64,000 nucleotides of DNA, taken from assembly GCA_030448125.1 (NCBI GenBank), contig JAUJNO010000003.1:229648-293647 (forward strand), read 5' to 3'. Below are positions 51,681 to 62,385 of the stretch, in pieces. The DNA is from Rubrobacteraceae bacterium. Lineage in GTDB: Bacteria > Actinomycetota > Rubrobacteria > Rubrobacterales > Rubrobacteraceae. The notes under the pieces were generated by a model. That model did no database searches. It had not been told where the DNA came from and saw nothing but the letters and a program-made list of their open reading frames with translations. The stretch's first letter is position 1; each line of letters begins with the position of its first letter. A program made the translations under genes and the position numbers.

Positions 51681-52744
51681 GCGACTCCTTCTCCGGCTGC
51701 CGTCCACTTGACGACGGCACGTGTAACTTCTTCGGTGCTCTTCTCTCCGCCGAGGTCCGGCGTCCTGAAACCGGCCTCCAGGGCGACCGAGACGCCCCGC
51801 TCGATGCCTCCGGCGATGTCCGGGCGTCCCAGGGCGTGGCGGAACATCATCGCGGCGGAGAGGATGGTGGCGTAGGGGTTGGCCGTGCCCTGTTCGGCTA
51901 TGTCCGGGGCGCTTCCGTGGACGGGCTCGAAGAGACCGGGTGTGCCGGGCTCGCCAAGAGACGCCGAAGGAAGCATGCCCATCGAGCCCGGGAGCATCGA
52001 CGCCTCGTCGGAGAGGATGTCGCCGAAGAGGTTCTCGGTCAGGATCACGTCGAACCTTTTTGGATCCCGGATCAAGAACATCGCCGCGGCGTCCACGAGG
52101 ATGTGGTCGACCCTTACGCCCGGGTACTCCCCCGCCACGTCGTCGACGACCGACCGCCACAGCCGGCTCGTCGCCATCACGTTTGCCTTGTCGACCGAAG
52201 TGACGCGCCCCTTGCGTCCCTCCGCCGCCTCGAACGCCACCCTCGCTACACGCTCGATCTCCTCGCGGGTGTAGACGGTGAGGTCGCTCGCCTCTTCCTC
52301 GCCTTCGACCTTCTCTCCGAAGTACGCGCCGCCGGTCAGTTCGCGGACGATGAGCATGTCTACACCCTCGACGACCTCCTTCTTCAAGGTCGAGGTTTCG
52401 AGTAGCGCTGGGACCACCGTCACCGGCCGCAGGTTGGCGAACGCGTTCAGAGACTTCCGAAGCTTCAAAAGCCCGCTCTCGGGGCGCACCGGCCCTCGAT
52501 CGAAGTCCGGATGGCCGACCGCTCCGAGCAGAATGGCGTCGGAAGCTTTGGCCCTCTCCAATGTCTCGTCGGAGATGGGCTCGCCTTCCTCCCGGATCGC
52601 CGTCCCGCCGATCTTACGCTCCTCGTAGGAGAGCTCGACGCCGAAATGCTCCGCCGCAACATCCATCACGGCCCGGGCGGCCTCGACGACCTCTGGTCCA
52701 ATGCCGTCGCCCGGCAAGAGCAGGATGTTGAACGAATCGCGCAT
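51677..52744 (-). CDS. leuB: 3-isopropylmalate dehydrogenase
   Basis: NILLLPGDGIGPEVVEAARAVMD...RELTGGAYFGEK...ENLFGDILSDEASMLPGSMGMLPSASLG. Confidence 0.95.
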   Translation of the reverse strand: MRDSFNILLLPGDGIGPEVVEAARAVMDVAAEHFGVELSYEERKIGGTAIREEGEPISDETLERAKASDAILLGAVGHPDFDRGPVRPESGLLKLRKSLNAFANLRPVTVVPALLETSTLKKEVVEGVDMLIVRELTGGAYFGEKVEGEEEASDLTVYTREEIERVARVAFEAAEGRKGRVTSVDKANVMATSRLWRSVVDDVAGEYPGVRVDHILVDAAAMFLIRDPKRFDVILTENLFGDILSDEASMLPGSMGMLPSASLGEPGTPGLFEPVHGSAPDIAEQGTANPYATILSAAMMFRHALGRPDIAGGIERGVSVALEAGFRTPDLGGEKSTEEVTRAVVKWTAAGEGVA

Positions 52745-52752
52745 CTGGCCTC

Positions 52753-53490
52753 CTAAAACTCCGGCCTCGAGGCGAGCCACTCCCGCCCGCCCGGCCCGAG
52801 AGCGTCCGCGAGCAACTCCTCGGCCCGCTCCTCGTGTACGACGTCCGTCTCCTCCCACAGAGCACGAACGAGCCTCTTCAAGAATCCGTCCCCAAACTCC
52901 TCCACCGCGTTCGCCCCGAGCAACAGCAACAAATTCTGAAACGCCATCTGCTCGCCGGCGTCCGCGTGGCCCCTGAGCCCCCGGACGGTAAAGCCGGGCT
53001 CCCGGTCGATCATACCCAGATGCTCATCTAGCGGCAGCCCAACCTCCCGCGCGACCGCCGCCGAGGCCGCCTGCGGCACGAACTCCCCGAGCCAGACCGG
53101 GGTCCTGACCATCTCCCGCTGCAGGAGAAAAGCGTGGGCAAGCTCGTGCCACACGACCAGGGGATGCGTCGCTTCCGTGCGGGGTCCGAAGACGGGGGAG
53201 AGCGCCGCGGGCAACACCAGCGCCGGCGGCCGGACGCTCCTCGTAAAGTACGGGAGCCCTTTCGGGTAGACGCGCTCGCCTTCGCGTGGCGTCTCGTCCC
53301 AGTCCTCGTCGGCGACCAGCATCGCCTCGAGCTCGGGCGGCTCCACCTCGAGCAGCGCGGAGAGCGCTCCTGCTCCTGTGCAGAGGAGCCGCCCCACCTC
53401 CGACGCCCGCTTCCCCATTCCCGGGGCGTGGACGACCGGGATCTCGCCGTTCAGGCGTTCGTAGCCCGGAAGGGTGACGGGGCTCCGCAC
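52753..53490 (-). CDS. Uncharacterised HExxH protein within the leucine operon
   Basis: THPLVVWHELAHAFLLQREMVRTPVWLGEFVPQAASAAVAREVG. Confidence 0.65.
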   Translation of the reverse strand: MRSPVTLPGYERLNGEIPVVHAPGMGKRASEVGRLLCTGAGALSALLEVEPPELEAMLVADEDWDETPREGERVYPKGLPYFTRSVRPPALVLPAALSPVFGPRTEATHPLVVWHELAHAFLLQREMVRTPVWLGEFVPQAASAAVAREVGLPLDEHLGMIDREPGFTVRGLRGHADAGEQMAFQNLLLLLGANAVEEFGDGFLKRLVRALWEETDVVHEERAEELLADALGPGGREWLASRPEF

Positions 53491-53504
53491 GGGAGGGCCT
53501 CGCT

Positions 53505-55046
53505 CTAGGGCGCGGCCGTCGAGACCCGCGTGGCCCCGACCTTGCCCGCCGTGTACACGTTGACCGCCCGCACGTAGGCCCTCGCCGCGGCCTCTACGAC
53601 GTCCTGGCTCAGGCCGCGCCCGCCGTACTCCTGGCCCTCGAACTCGACCGAGACCCGGACCTCGCCCAGGGCGTCCTTGCCGCCCGTAACGGCATCGATG
53701 CGGAAGTCAGTCAGGCGTCCCATGATGTTCGTGGCCGCGTCGATGGCGCGGAAGACCGCGTCTACCGGGCCTTCGCCCTCCGCCTCGGCCTCGAACGTGC
53801 CCTGCTCGGCGTGCGAGATCGTCACCGCCGCCCGGCTCTGGCGTCCCGTCGCCGCCACGACCCTGAACGAGTCGAGCACGAACTTGCCCTCGAACGACCC
53901 CACCTCGTCCGCTGCGATCGCCTCGAGGTCCGCGGCCGTGACGGTCTTTTTATGGTCGGCTATCTCCTTGAAGCGCGTAAACGCCCTCTTCAGGACCTCG
54001 CCTTCGAGCGTGTAGCCGAGCTCTTCGAGGGCGTCCTTCAGGGCGTGGCGGCCCGAGTGCTTGCCGAGGAAGATGTTCGTGCCTTCGAGACCGATGTCTT
54101 TGGGGGTCATGATCTCGAACGTCCGCCGGTCCTTCAGGACGCCGTCCTGGTGGATACCCGACTCGTGCAGGAAGGCGTTCCTGCCCACCACCGCCTTGTT
54201 CGGCGGAACCTCGTAGCCGGTTATGTTCGAGACGAGGCGACTCGTGTTGGCGAGCTGGCGTGTGTCCACCCCGACCTCGACGCCGTAGTGGTCCCCGCGC
54301 GTGACGAGTGCCATCAAGACCTCTTCGAGCGAGGCGTTCCCAGCGCGTTCCCCGAGCCCGTTCACTGCCACCTCTATCTGCCCGGCCCCGACCTGCACAC
54401 CGGCGAGCGAGTTGGCTACCGCGAGCCCCAAGTCGTCGTGGCAGTGTACCGAGAGCACCCTCTCCTCGAGTCCCGGTACCCGGTCTTGCAGCTCCCGCAA
54501 AAAGGCGGAGAACTCGACCGGGGTCGTGTAGCCGACGGTGTCCGCGATGTTTATTACGTCCGCCCCGGCTTCGACGGCGGCGGCGACCACCTGCGCGAGG
54601 TACCCGATCTCCGTTCGCGTCGCGTCCATCGGCGAGAACTCCACGTCCTTGCAGAGGCTCTTGGCGAGCCGCACGGCCTCCCCGGCCCTCTGCAGGATCT
54701 CCTCCTGGTTCGAGCGCATCTGGTGCTCGATGTGCAGATCCGAGGTGCCGACGAAGGTGTGGATGCGCGGCCTCTGGGACCACTGCACCGCCTCCCACGC
54801 CCGCTCGATGTCCGCCTGGTGGATGCGGGCAAGACCGGCGACCGTCGGACCCTTCACCTCGGCGGCGATGCGGCTCACCGACTCGAAGTCGCCCTCGCTC
54901 GTGATCGGGAACCCCGCCTCTATAACATCCACCTTCAGACGCGCGAGCTGGTGTGCTATCTCTACCTTCTCCTCCACGGAGAGCGAGATCCCCGGCGACT
55001 GCTCACCGTCTCTGAGCGTGGTGTCGAAAATCTGTACGCGACGCAT
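53505..55046 (-). CDS. leuA: 2-isopropylmalate synthase
   Basis: [54 protein letters not shown]. Confidence 0.95.
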   Translation of the reverse strand: MRRVQIFDTTLRDGEQSPGISLSVEEKVEIAHQLARLKVDVIEAGFPITSEGDFESVSRIAAEVKGPTVAGLARIHQADIERAWEAVQWSQRPRIHTFVGTSDLHIEHQMRSNQEEILQRAGEAVRLAKSLCKDVEFSPMDATRTEIGYLAQVVAAAVEAGADVINIADTVGYTTPVEFSAFLRELQDRVPGLEERVLSVHCHDDLGLAVANSLAGVQVGAGQIEVAVNGLGERAGNASLEEVLMALVTRGDHYGVEVGVDTRQLANTSRLVSNITGYEVPPNKAVVGRNAFLHESGIHQDGVLKDRRTFEIMTPKDIGLEGTNIFLGKHSGRHALKDALEELGYTLEGEVLKRAFTRFKEIADHKKTVTAADLEAIAADEVGSFEGKFVLDSFRVVAATGRQSRAAVTISHAEQGTFEAEAEGEGPVDAVFRAIDAATNIMGRLTDFRIDAVTGGKDALGEVRVSVEFEGQEYGGRGLSQDVVEAAARAYVRAVNVYTAGKVGATRVSTAAP

Positions 55047-55242
55047 ATTCCCTCTTCTTTCTAAAATTGCTGGTGCGATTCGAGAAGTACGGCTAATCTT
55101 CGGTGGCCGCTGAGCTTGGAGCAGGCCCGGCGCTAGAGGCCGGGGCGGGTAATTCGCCCGGCGACCACCCTGGTTAGTCGTAGGATGTCGAGGGTCACGC
55201 GCAAGATGTCAGGCATTCACTTTCATGCGAAACACAAGTATC

Positions 55243-56199
55243 TCACTGCCTCGCCTTCTCCGCAACCTCCACGGCCACGGTCCAATCGGCGTAGTCGGGG
55301 TTCTCGCCGCGAGCGGCCGCGAAGTAAAGCTCTTGCAGGCGGGCCGCTACCGGGCCCATCTCTCCCGTGCCGATCGGACGGTCGTCTATCTCCGTTACGG
55401 GCGCTATCTGAAAGCCGGTGCCGGTCAGAAAGACCTCGTCGGCGGCGTAGAGCTCGGTACGGCCCACGTCGCGCTTGTCGGTTGGCATCCCGAGCTCCTT
55501 CTCGGCTAGCTCCATGACCGCGTCGCGGGTTATGCCCTCCAGGATGTCCGCCGTCGCGGGCGGCGTGAGCAGGCCGCCCTTACGGAAGAGGAAGATGTTT
55601 GCCGCGCTCGCCTCGGAGACGAAGCCCGTCTGGGTCAAAAAGATCGCGTCGTCGTATCCCGCCCGGTGCGCCGCGTCTACCGCGAGCGCCGTGTTTATGT
55701 ACGAGCCGGTACACTTGGCGCGCGCCGGAATGGCGTTGTCCGCCGTACGCCGCCACGAGGAGACGCCGCACCTCAGCCCCGTCAACTCCACGTAGTTGCC
55801 CATCGGAACGGTAAAGATGGAGAGCTCAGATCCGCCCCTGAGATTCACCCCGACCGACTCTACGGACTTGTAGGCAAGAGGCCTGATGTACGTGTCCTCC
55901 CGCGGCGCGTTACGCTTGAGGATCTCCAGCGTTATGTCGCACAGCTCGTCCACCGTGCGCGGCAGCTCGATGTGAAGGATGCGGCACGACTTCTCGAACC
56001 GCTCGTAGTGCTCCCGGAGCTTGAGGACCTGGAGTGTGCCCCTGGACTCGTTCCAGTATGCCCGTATCCCCTCGAAGACGCCGGTCCCGTAGTTCAGAGC
56101 GTGCGTCGCGGGCGAGAGCCTCACGTCGCCCAGCTTCACGAACTCCCCGCCGTGGTAGCACCACTCCGCGTCCGAAGCGGCGAACGCCTTACGGCTCAT
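55243..56199 (-). CDS. ilvE: Branched-chain amino acid aminotransferase
   Basis: [43 protein letters not shown]...[12 protein letters not shown]. Confidence 0.93.
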   Translation of the reverse strand: MSRKAFAASDAEWCYHGGEFVKLGDVRLSPATHALNYGTGVFEGIRAYWNESRGTLQVLKLREHYERFEKSCRILHIELPRTVDELCDITLEILKRNAPREDTYIRPLAYKSVESVGVNLRGGSELSIFTVPMGNYVELTGLRCGVSSWRRTADNAIPARAKCTGSYINTALAVDAAHRAGYDDAIFLTQTGFVSEASAANIFLFRKGGLLTPPATADILEGITRDAVMELAEKELGMPTDKRDVGRTELYAADEVFLTGTGFQIAPVTEIDDRPIGTGEMGPVAARLQELYFAAARGENPDYADWTVAVEVAEKARQ

Positions 56200-57227
56200 C
56201 GACCATCACCTCCCGTCGGGCTAGCGGAGCTCGCCGGCGCCTCCACGCCTTCGGCGGCAAGCGCCCTAAGCTCCGCCCCGACCCTCTCGACCTGCGACTG
56301 CGCCTCCCGGCGGCGCATCGCCAGGAAGCTCGCCCCTCCGGCTTGATTCTCCAGCACCCACTCGCGGGCGAACTTGCCGCTCTGGATATCCGTGAGGAGC
56401 CCGCGCATCCTCTCTCTGACGCCCTCGTCTATGACCTTCGGGCCTCCGGTGTAGTCGCCGTACTCGGCGGTGTTGGAGATCGAGTAGCGCATCCCGGCGA
56501 GGCCGCCCTCGTAGATAAGGTCCACTATGAGCTTCAGCTCGTTTACGCACTCGTAGTACGCGAGCTCCGGTTGGTACCCCGCTTCGACGAGCGTGTCGAA
56601 CCCGGCCTTTAGCAGGGCGGTAAGGCCGCCGCACAGAACGGCCTGCTCCCCGAAGAGGTCAGTCTCGGTCTCCTCGGCGAAGGAGGTCTCTATGATACCG
56701 GACCGGCCGCTCCCGATGCCGCGGGCGTAGGAGAGGATCAGGTCCCGCGCCTCCCCCGAAGCGTCATTCTGAACGGCGAAGAGCGCGGGCATCCCCTTGC
56801 CCTCGACGTACAGACGCCGCAAGACGTGCCCCGGACCCTTGGGCGCCACGAGCCCGAGGTCCACCTGCGGCGGCACGACTATCTGGTTGAAGTGGATGTT
56901 GAACCCGTGGGCGAAGAGCATCAGCATCCCCTCCGACAGGTTCGGCTCGACCTCGGCCCTGTACACCGCGGGCTGCCTCTCGTCCGGGAGCAGCATCATC
57001 ACCACGTCCGCCCAACGTACCGCGTCGGCGGTGTTCATCACCTGCAGGCCCTCCGCCTCGGCCTTCTCCTTGCTCGCGCTGCCCTCGTAGAGCCCTACGG
57101 CGACCTCGCAGCCGGAGTCCTTGAGGTTCAGGGCGTGGGCGTGACCCTGGCTGCCGTAGCCCAGGATAGCGACCTTGCGCTGCGTGATCTCGTTTCCTAT
57201 ATCCCCTTCTCGGTATACCCGGGCCAT
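56196..57227 (-). CDS. ilvC: Ketol-acid reductoisomerase
   Basis: [32 protein letters not shown]...[11 protein letters not shown]...[32 protein letters not shown]. Confidence 0.95.
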   Translation of the reverse strand: MARVYREGDIGNEITQRKVAILGYGSQGHAHALNLKDSGCEVAVGLYEGSASKEKAEAEGLQVMNTADAVRWADVVMMLLPDERQPAVYRAEVEPNLSEGMLMLFAHGFNIHFNQIVVPPQVDLGLVAPKGPGHVLRRLYVEGKGMPALFAVQNDASGEARDLILSYARGIGSGRSGIIETSFAEETETDLFGEQAVLCGGLTALLKAGFDTLVEAGYQPELAYYECVNELKLIVDLIYEGGLAGMRYSISNTAEYGDYTGGPKVIDEGVRERMRGLLTDIQSGKFAREWVLENQAGGASFLAMRRREAQSQVERVGAELRALAAEGVEAPASSASPTGGDGR

Positions 57228-57670
57228 CTAATCTCCTCCATCCCCCGGCCGGATCACCGGCCCGAGCCGCACCACGTCTTCCAACTCATTGTTCATCCCG
57301 GCGAGCCACGCCTCTAACTTCTCCGGTTCCCCGGACGCCACGACCGTGCCGTTCTCCTCGTGCGCCGCGACGCCCGCCCGCGCCGCCGATTCCTTCCAGG
57401 AGTCGCCCGTCACCTTCAGCAGCGCGACCTCCATCGTCTCTTCCGTCGCCTCGATCCCCTCGACGTCCTCTAGGCTCGAGAGGAGGGCGGCGTACCGCCG
57501 GGCCGACTCGGGGGGCAGTCGAGCAGGATGGTCGCCCGCATGCCGTCTCCGTCTCTGCCGACGGTGAAAGAGGCGACCGGCATCCGCTTGTTCTGGAGCG
57601 TCATCAGGAAGCGGTTCAGGGCCAGCATCCCGCCCGCGAGGCGAACCTCTACAGGGTTGAGGGCCGTGTC
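57228..57670 (-). pseudogene. ilvN: Acetolactate synthase small subunit, apparent frameshift in a C6 tract
   Basis: NPVEVRLAGGMLALNRFLMTLQNKRMPVASFTVGRDGDGMRATILLDCPP in one frame, then ESARRYAALLSSLEDVEGIEATEETMEVALLKV... in another. Confidence 0.75.
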
Positions 57671-57691
57671 GGTCGGTGCGTGACGGGGGTG

Positions 57692-59434
57692 TTATGCGCC
57701 GCCATACGCGGCGCCGGTTTCTTCGATCATCTCGTTGACGCTCATGCCGCTCGGGATCATGGGGAACACGTTCGCCTCGGGGTCGATGTGGAAGTCGAGG
57801 ATCGTACACCCCGGCTGCTCCTGCGCCCACTTCACCGCCGCCTCGACGTCGTCGCCCTCGCGTACCGTTCTGCCGCTAAGCCCGTAGGCCGCCGCCATCT
57901 CCTCGTAGCGTGGCCCGCTGATCGGGGTCTCCGAGTAGCGGCGGTTGTGGAAGAACTGCTGCCACTGGCGCACCATGCCCAGGTAGCCGTTGTTGAGGAT
58001 GGCGACCTTGATGTTGAGGCCGAAGTCCCGGATGGTGGCGAGTTCCTGGATGTTCATCTGGAAGCCGCCGTCCCCGGCCACGACCCACACGGGCTCGTCC
58101 GGGTAGGCGAACGCCACGCCCATCGCCGCCGGGAGCGCGAAGCCCATCGTACCGAGGCCGCCGCTGGTTATGTGGCTGTTGTGCTTGGTGAACTCGAAGA
58201 ACTGGGCTGCCCACATCTGGTGCTGGCCGACGTCGGTAACGAGCCGCATCTCCTCGCCGGCCGCGGCCTTGATGGCGTCCATGATCCGGATTGGACCGTA
58301 CTCCCCGCGCGCCTGGTCCTCGCGCCGCTTCTCCTGCTCCTGGCTCCTGGCGATCTCCTCGCGCCACTGCGAGCGCAACTCCGCGCATCCGTCCCGATCT
58401 TCGGTCTCCTCGAAGTGCCCGAGGGTGCCGCGCAAGGCAAGCTTCGCGTCCGCCGCGATGCCGACCGTCGGCCTTATGACCTTGCCGAGCTCGGAGGGGT
58501 CGACGTCTATATGCACGATTTTGGCGTTCTGAGCGAACTTGTTGACCGCGCCCGTGATCCTGTCGTCGAAGCGCATCCCGACCGCGAACAGGAGGTCGGA
58601 CTTGTCTATCGCCCGGTTGACGCTCGCCGCTCCGTGCATCCCCGGCCACCCGATGTACAGCGGATGGTCCTCCGGGAACGCGCTGATCCCGAGCAGCGTC
58701 GTCACCACCGGCGTGCCCGTCCGCTCGGCCAGAAGCCTCAGCTCCATCTCCGCCCCCGAGAGGATGACCCCGTGGCCGGCCAGGATCAGAGGCCGCTTCG
58801 CCTTCTTGAGGAGCGCCGCTGCCGCCTCCAGAGAGGGACCCGCCGGCGGCTGCTGCACCTCCCGCAGTCTACGGTAACCGTTGTCATTACACGCGGCGAA
58901 CTGCACGTCTTTGGGCACGTCGATCAGGACCGGCCCCGGACGCCCGGAGCGGGCGATCTCGAACGCCCGCCGCATCGTCGGGTACAACTCGTCCGGGTCC
59001 TCGACGAGGAACGAGTGCTTGGTGAACGGCAACGTCATCCCCATGACGTTGGTCTCCTGGAAGGAGTCCTTGCCCAACGCCGGACGTCCGACCTGGCCCG
59101 TGATCGCCACGAGCGGCACCGAGTCCATCTGCGCCGTCGCGAGGCCGGTTACTATGTTCGTCGCCCCGGGGCCGCTCGTCGCCACGCACACCCCGACCCG
59201 GCCCGTCGCCCTCGCGTATCCGTCGGCGGCATGGGCGGCGGCCTGCTCGTGGCGGACGAGGACGTGTTTTAGCGGGTAGTCCGGCAGCGCGTCGTAGAAC
59301 GGCATGATCGCCCCGCCCGGATACCCGAAGAGGTACTCGACCCCTTCGTCCAGAAGGGCCTCGCACATCGCCTCGCTCCCGGTGCGCGGCTTGTATTCGA
59401 CGTTGAAAGCGGTATTCTCCACGGTTTCTCCCAT
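57692..59434 (-). CDS. ilvB: Acetolactate synthase large subunit
   Basis: SEAMCEALLDEGVEYLFGYPGGAIMPFYDALPDYPLKHVLVRHEQAAAHAADGYARATGRVGVCVATSGPGATNIVTGLA. Confidence 0.95.
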   Translation of the reverse strand: MGETVENTAFNVEYKPRTGSEAMCEALLDEGVEYLFGYPGGAIMPFYDALPDYPLKHVLVRHEQAAAHAADGYARATGRVGVCVATSGPGATNIVTGLATAQMDSVPLVAITGQVGRPALGKDSFQETNVMGMTLPFTKHSFLVEDPDELYPTMRRAFEIARSGRPGPVLIDVPKDVQFAACNDNGYRRLREVQQPPAGPSLEAAAALLKKAKRPLILAGHGVILSGAEMELRLLAERTGTPVVTTLLGISAFPEDHPLYIGWPGMHGAASVNRAIDKSDLLFAVGMRFDDRITGAVNKFAQNAKIVHIDVDPSELGKVIRPTVGIAADAKLALRGTLGHFEETEDRDGCAELRSQWREEIARSQEQEKRREDQARGEYGPIRIMDAIKAAAGEEMRLVTDVGQHQMWAAQFFEFTKHNSHITSGGLGTMGFALPAAMGVAFAYPDEPVWVVAGDGGFQMNIQELATIRDFGLNIKVAILNNGYLGMVRQWQQFFHNRRYSETPISGPRYEEMAAAYGLSGRTVREGDDVEAAVKWAQEQPGCTILDFHIDPEANVFPMIPSGMSVNEMIEETGAAYGGA

Positions 59435-59703
59435 TACTCTAGAACTGCGAGTTAGAACGGATCCTCTGCCAAAGAACGGGGGGTAAGCCCCGCGGCTTTA
59501 GGCGGACCGGATGGCGCCGTCCCGGCCCGCCCGGCTAATTAGTCGCCGTAGGGCTAGGGGGACGACCTCCGTGGGTACTCGCGGGTGAATGGGGGGAGTG
59601 AGCAGGTGGGCAGCGTCGAGCTTGAGGCCCGAGATCTCTATCTGCCCGACTTTAGAAACTCCTGACAAGAGTCTTCCTAGCTCACTCGCCTGCAAGTCCT
59701 CGA

Positions 59704-59732
59704 AGCCTACCTACCTTGTAACCGTTTGTCAA
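59704..59732 (-). promoter_or_regulatory. Candidate sigma-70 promoter of the ilv-leu operon
   Basis: Minus strand TTGACA-N17-TAGGCT, about 270 nt upstream of the ilvB ATG. Confidence 0.5.
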
Positions 59733-59778
59733 GGTGAATAAACCGCGTTTTTGGTGGTTATCCTCCGGACCGGGCTTA

Positions 59779-60114
59779 CTACTCGCTGGCCGGGGCCAGC
59801 AGCGGACGCAGGTCTTCCAACCGCTCGTAGATCCACCACAGGTAGTTGCGAGTCCCGTCCTCGCGCAGCGGGTGCAGGTCCGCGTGCTCGGGGTCGTCTA
59901 GAAACGCCTGGAAGGATTCTTGGGAGGGCCACTCGACGAGCACCATCGCCTGGCGCGGCTCCACCCCAGGCTCGCTCTCCTGAACCCCGCTCAGCCGTCC
60001 CAGGGCCACGACCCGACCGCCGTGCTTGCCCACGGCATCTGCCGACCGGCGCGAATACTGCCGGTACAGGTCGTTGCCGGCGAGATCGAACAGGTTCAGG
60101 GCGTATAGTGCCAT
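59779..60114 (-). CDS. DUF1330-like / dimeric alpha-beta barrel small protein
   Basis: MALYALNLFDLAGNDLYRQYSRRSADAVGKHGGRVVALGRL...MVLVEWPSQESFQAFLDDPEH. Confidence 0.65.
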   Translation of the reverse strand: MALYALNLFDLAGNDLYRQYSRRSADAVGKHGGRVVALGRLSGVQESEPGVEPRQAMVLVEWPSQESFQAFLDDPEHADLHPLREDGTRNYLWWIYERLEDLRPLLAPASE

Positions 60115-60349
60115 CCCAGCACCTCCTGGCGCGTAGCTCTCTAGGGACTTTCGGCCATCTCGGGATGACCTCGAGCAAGATCACTCTCCTCCGATTAAAC
60201 AACGTTTTCGCGCCGTGCGCCGGTACGCGAGCGGTAGTGACGAGCTTCCCTTCGCGAGCCGAAGCCGGAGAGGAGCACAAACAGAGATAGCCTGGAGCAC
60301 GAAAGCCGCTCTCGATCCGGTTGTCCGCGGACGAGGAAGTCTGAACGGT

Positions 60350-61663
60350 TCAGGGCCCGCTGGGCAGCGTGAGGGTGAAGCTGGCCCCGCCGTTAGGCGC
60401 GTTACCGGCGGCGAGCTCTCCGCCCTGGGCGCGGGCGAGGTCGCGGGCGATGGCGAGGCCGAGGCCCGTGCCGCCGCCGGAGCGTGTACGGGCCTCGCTC
60501 TGCTCGTCGGCCCGGTAGAAGCGTTCGAAGATGTGGGGGAGGTGGTCGGCCGGGATGCCGGGTCCGGTGTCCGTAACGGTTACCTCTACCCGTTTGCCGT
60601 GGGTGTGGCTTTCCACGGTTATGAGGCCGCCGGGGAGCGTAAACCGGAGGGCGTTGTCGAGCAGGGCGGCCAGGATCTGGCCGGTCCTCTCCTCGTCGCC
60701 GCGGGTCGGGAGCTTACCCGAGTGGCGTATTTCGAGTTTCTTACCTTCGGTGGTCGTCCGGGCCGCGAAGCGTTCGGAGGTCTCGGCGAGGACGCCCGCC
60801 AGGTTGAAGGGCTCCCGGGCGACGGAGAGCTTGTCGGCGTCCAGGCGCGCCAGGAGGAGCAGGTCGGAGAGCACCGCGTTCATCCGGTCGGTCTCGCCGA
60901 GGAGGTCCTCGGCGAGCTCCCGGTTCTCCGAGCCCTTCTCCGTTCCGGCGAGGCTGCGGGAGAGTACCTCGGCGTCGGCCCGGATCAGGGTGAGCGGAGT
61001 CTTGAGCTCGTGCGAGGCGTCGGCGATGAACGTGCGCTGCCTCTCGAAGGAGTCCCTCACGGGACGCATCGCTCGCCGCGACATAAACAGCCCGCCGACG
61101 GCGGCCAGAGCCAGCGCCCCGAGCCCGACGGGGACGAGCGCGAAGATCAGATTACTGACCTGTTGCCGGACTGCCTGGCGCGACTGGGCGGCCTGTATGA
61201 CGGCGATCACCTCCCCGGACTTGTAAACCGGGACGCTCATCACTCGCACGTCGCCTTCGGGCCCTTCGACCGTCTCGGAGATATTCCTCCTCTCCCGGCC
61301 GGCCTGCTGGGCCATCTCGACGTAGGGAAGGCCCAGAGACACGGACGGGGAATCCGGGTCATCCAGCAGGATCTCCTCTCGGAGCATCTCCTCCAGTAGG
61401 GAGTCCTGCCCCACCATCGCATCGAACGGCACCTCCTCTACTGCAGTGTCGAAGTCCGTGGTGGCCCTGATGCGGCCGTACCTGCCCCGGTCGCCCATTG
61501 GGTTACTCGCCTCGCTCCGCGCCTTCTGCAGGAGCAACTCGTCCTGCTTGAAGGTCACCTGCCGGTAGAAGCTCACCACCACGATGACGCCGAAGAGGAT
61601 CAGGATGAGGGCCAGTATCCCTACGTAGCCCATCGTCAGGCGGCGCCGGATGCGGCTGAACAT
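60350..61663 (-). CDS. Two-component sensor histidine kinase
   Basis: Two TM segments; FIADASHELKTPLTLIRADAEVLSRSL, DTGPGIPADHLPHIFERFYRADEQ, GGGTGLGLAIARDLA. Confidence 0.9.
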   Translation of the reverse strand: MFSRIRRRLTMGYVGILALILILFGVIVVVSFYRQVTFKQDELLLQKARSEASNPMGDRGRYGRIRATTDFDTAVEEVPFDAMVGQDSLLEEMLREEILLDDPDSPSVSLGLPYVEMAQQAGRERRNISETVEGPEGDVRVMSVPVYKSGEVIAVIQAAQSRQAVRQQVSNLIFALVPVGLGALALAAVGGLFMSRRAMRPVRDSFERQRTFIADASHELKTPLTLIRADAEVLSRSLAGTEKGSENRELAEDLLGETDRMNAVLSDLLLLARLDADKLSVAREPFNLAGVLAETSERFAARTTTEGKKLEIRHSGKLPTRGDEERTGQILAALLDNALRFTLPGGLITVESHTHGKRVEVTVTDTGPGIPADHLPHIFERFYRADEQSEARTRSGGGTGLGLAIARDLARAQGGELAAGNAPNGGASFTLTLPSGP

Positions 61664-62385
61664 CAGCGCGCCCCCGGCTCCTGCACCGGCCCCCGGTGCT
61701 CGAAGGTGTAGCCCACCCCGCGGACGGTGCGTATCCGGGAGGGTTCCCCGTCGCGGTCGAGCTTCTTCCTGAGGTAGGAGATGTAGAGGTCCACCACGTT
61801 CGTGTAGACGTCGGCCGAGCCGCCCCAGACGGTGTCGAGCAAGACCGAGCGCGTAAAGACCTGCCCGGGGCGTTGTATAAGGGTCGCCAGCAGCGCGAAC
61901 TCCTTGGCCGTGAGCTCGACGCGCTCTCCCGCGCGCCGGACCTCGTGGCGCACTGGATCCAGCACCACGTCCCCGGCCGCCAACTGGGCGGCGGCTCCGT
62001 CTTTGCCGTCTTCTCCCGGCCCCCAGGGCCTCCTCGTGAGCGCCCGAACGCGGGCCAGGAGCTCGGGGAAGGCGAAGGGCTTTGGGAGGTAGTCGTCGGC
62101 GCCGGCGTCGAGGCCCTCGACCCTGTCCTCGATCTGGTCGCGGGCGGTCAGCATCAGGACGGGGACGCCGACCTCCGCCGCCCTCAAGCCCCGCACGATC
62201 TGCACCCCGCTGCGGTCGGGGAGCATCCAGTCGAGGATCAGGAGATCAAAGCTCTCGGTCAAGGCGCGCGAGAGCCCCGAGCGGCCGTCTCCGGCCGTCT
62301 CCGCGACGTAGCCCTCCTCGCCCAGGACCCGCGAGATCAGGCGCGCCAGCTTGGCCTCGTCTTCTACGATCAAGATCCGCTTCAT
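61663..62385 (-). CDS. OmpR-family response regulator
   Basis: RILIVEDEAKLARLISRVLGEEGYVAE...LLILDWMLPDRSG...DAGADDYLPKPFAFPELLARVRAL. Confidence 0.92.
   Translation of the reverse strand: MKRILIVEDEAKLARLISRVLGEEGYVAETAGDGRSGLSRALTESFDLLILDWMLPDRSGVQIVRGLRAAEVGVPVLMLTARDQIEDRVEGLDAGADDYLPKPFAFPELLARVRALTRRPWGPGEDGKDGAAAQLAAGDVVLDPVRHEVRRAGERVELTAKEFALLATLIQRPGQVFTRSVLLDTVWGGSADVYTNVVDLYISYLRKKLDRDGEPSRIRTVRGVGYTFEHRGPVQEPGAR

Noticed and set aside
53811-55064. 417-aa plus-strand ORF antisense to leuA
   Set aside because: Antisense of a well-conserved leuA; composition typical of high-GC shadow ORFs.
57680-59272. 530-aa plus-strand ORF antisense to ilvB
   Set aside because: Shadow ORF of ilvB with His/Arg/Leu-rich composition and no recognisable domain.
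59560-59600. Canonical T-box element in front of ilvB
   Set aside because: A T-box-like string (GTGGGTACTCGCGGGTG) reads on the plus strand, opposite to ilvB, and no canonical core was seen on the minus strand; kept only as an untested leader candidate.
60215-61399. 394-aa plus-strand ORF antisense to the histidine kinase at 60350..61663
   Set aside because: Shadow ORF; the minus-strand kinase has all HisKA/HATPase motifs.
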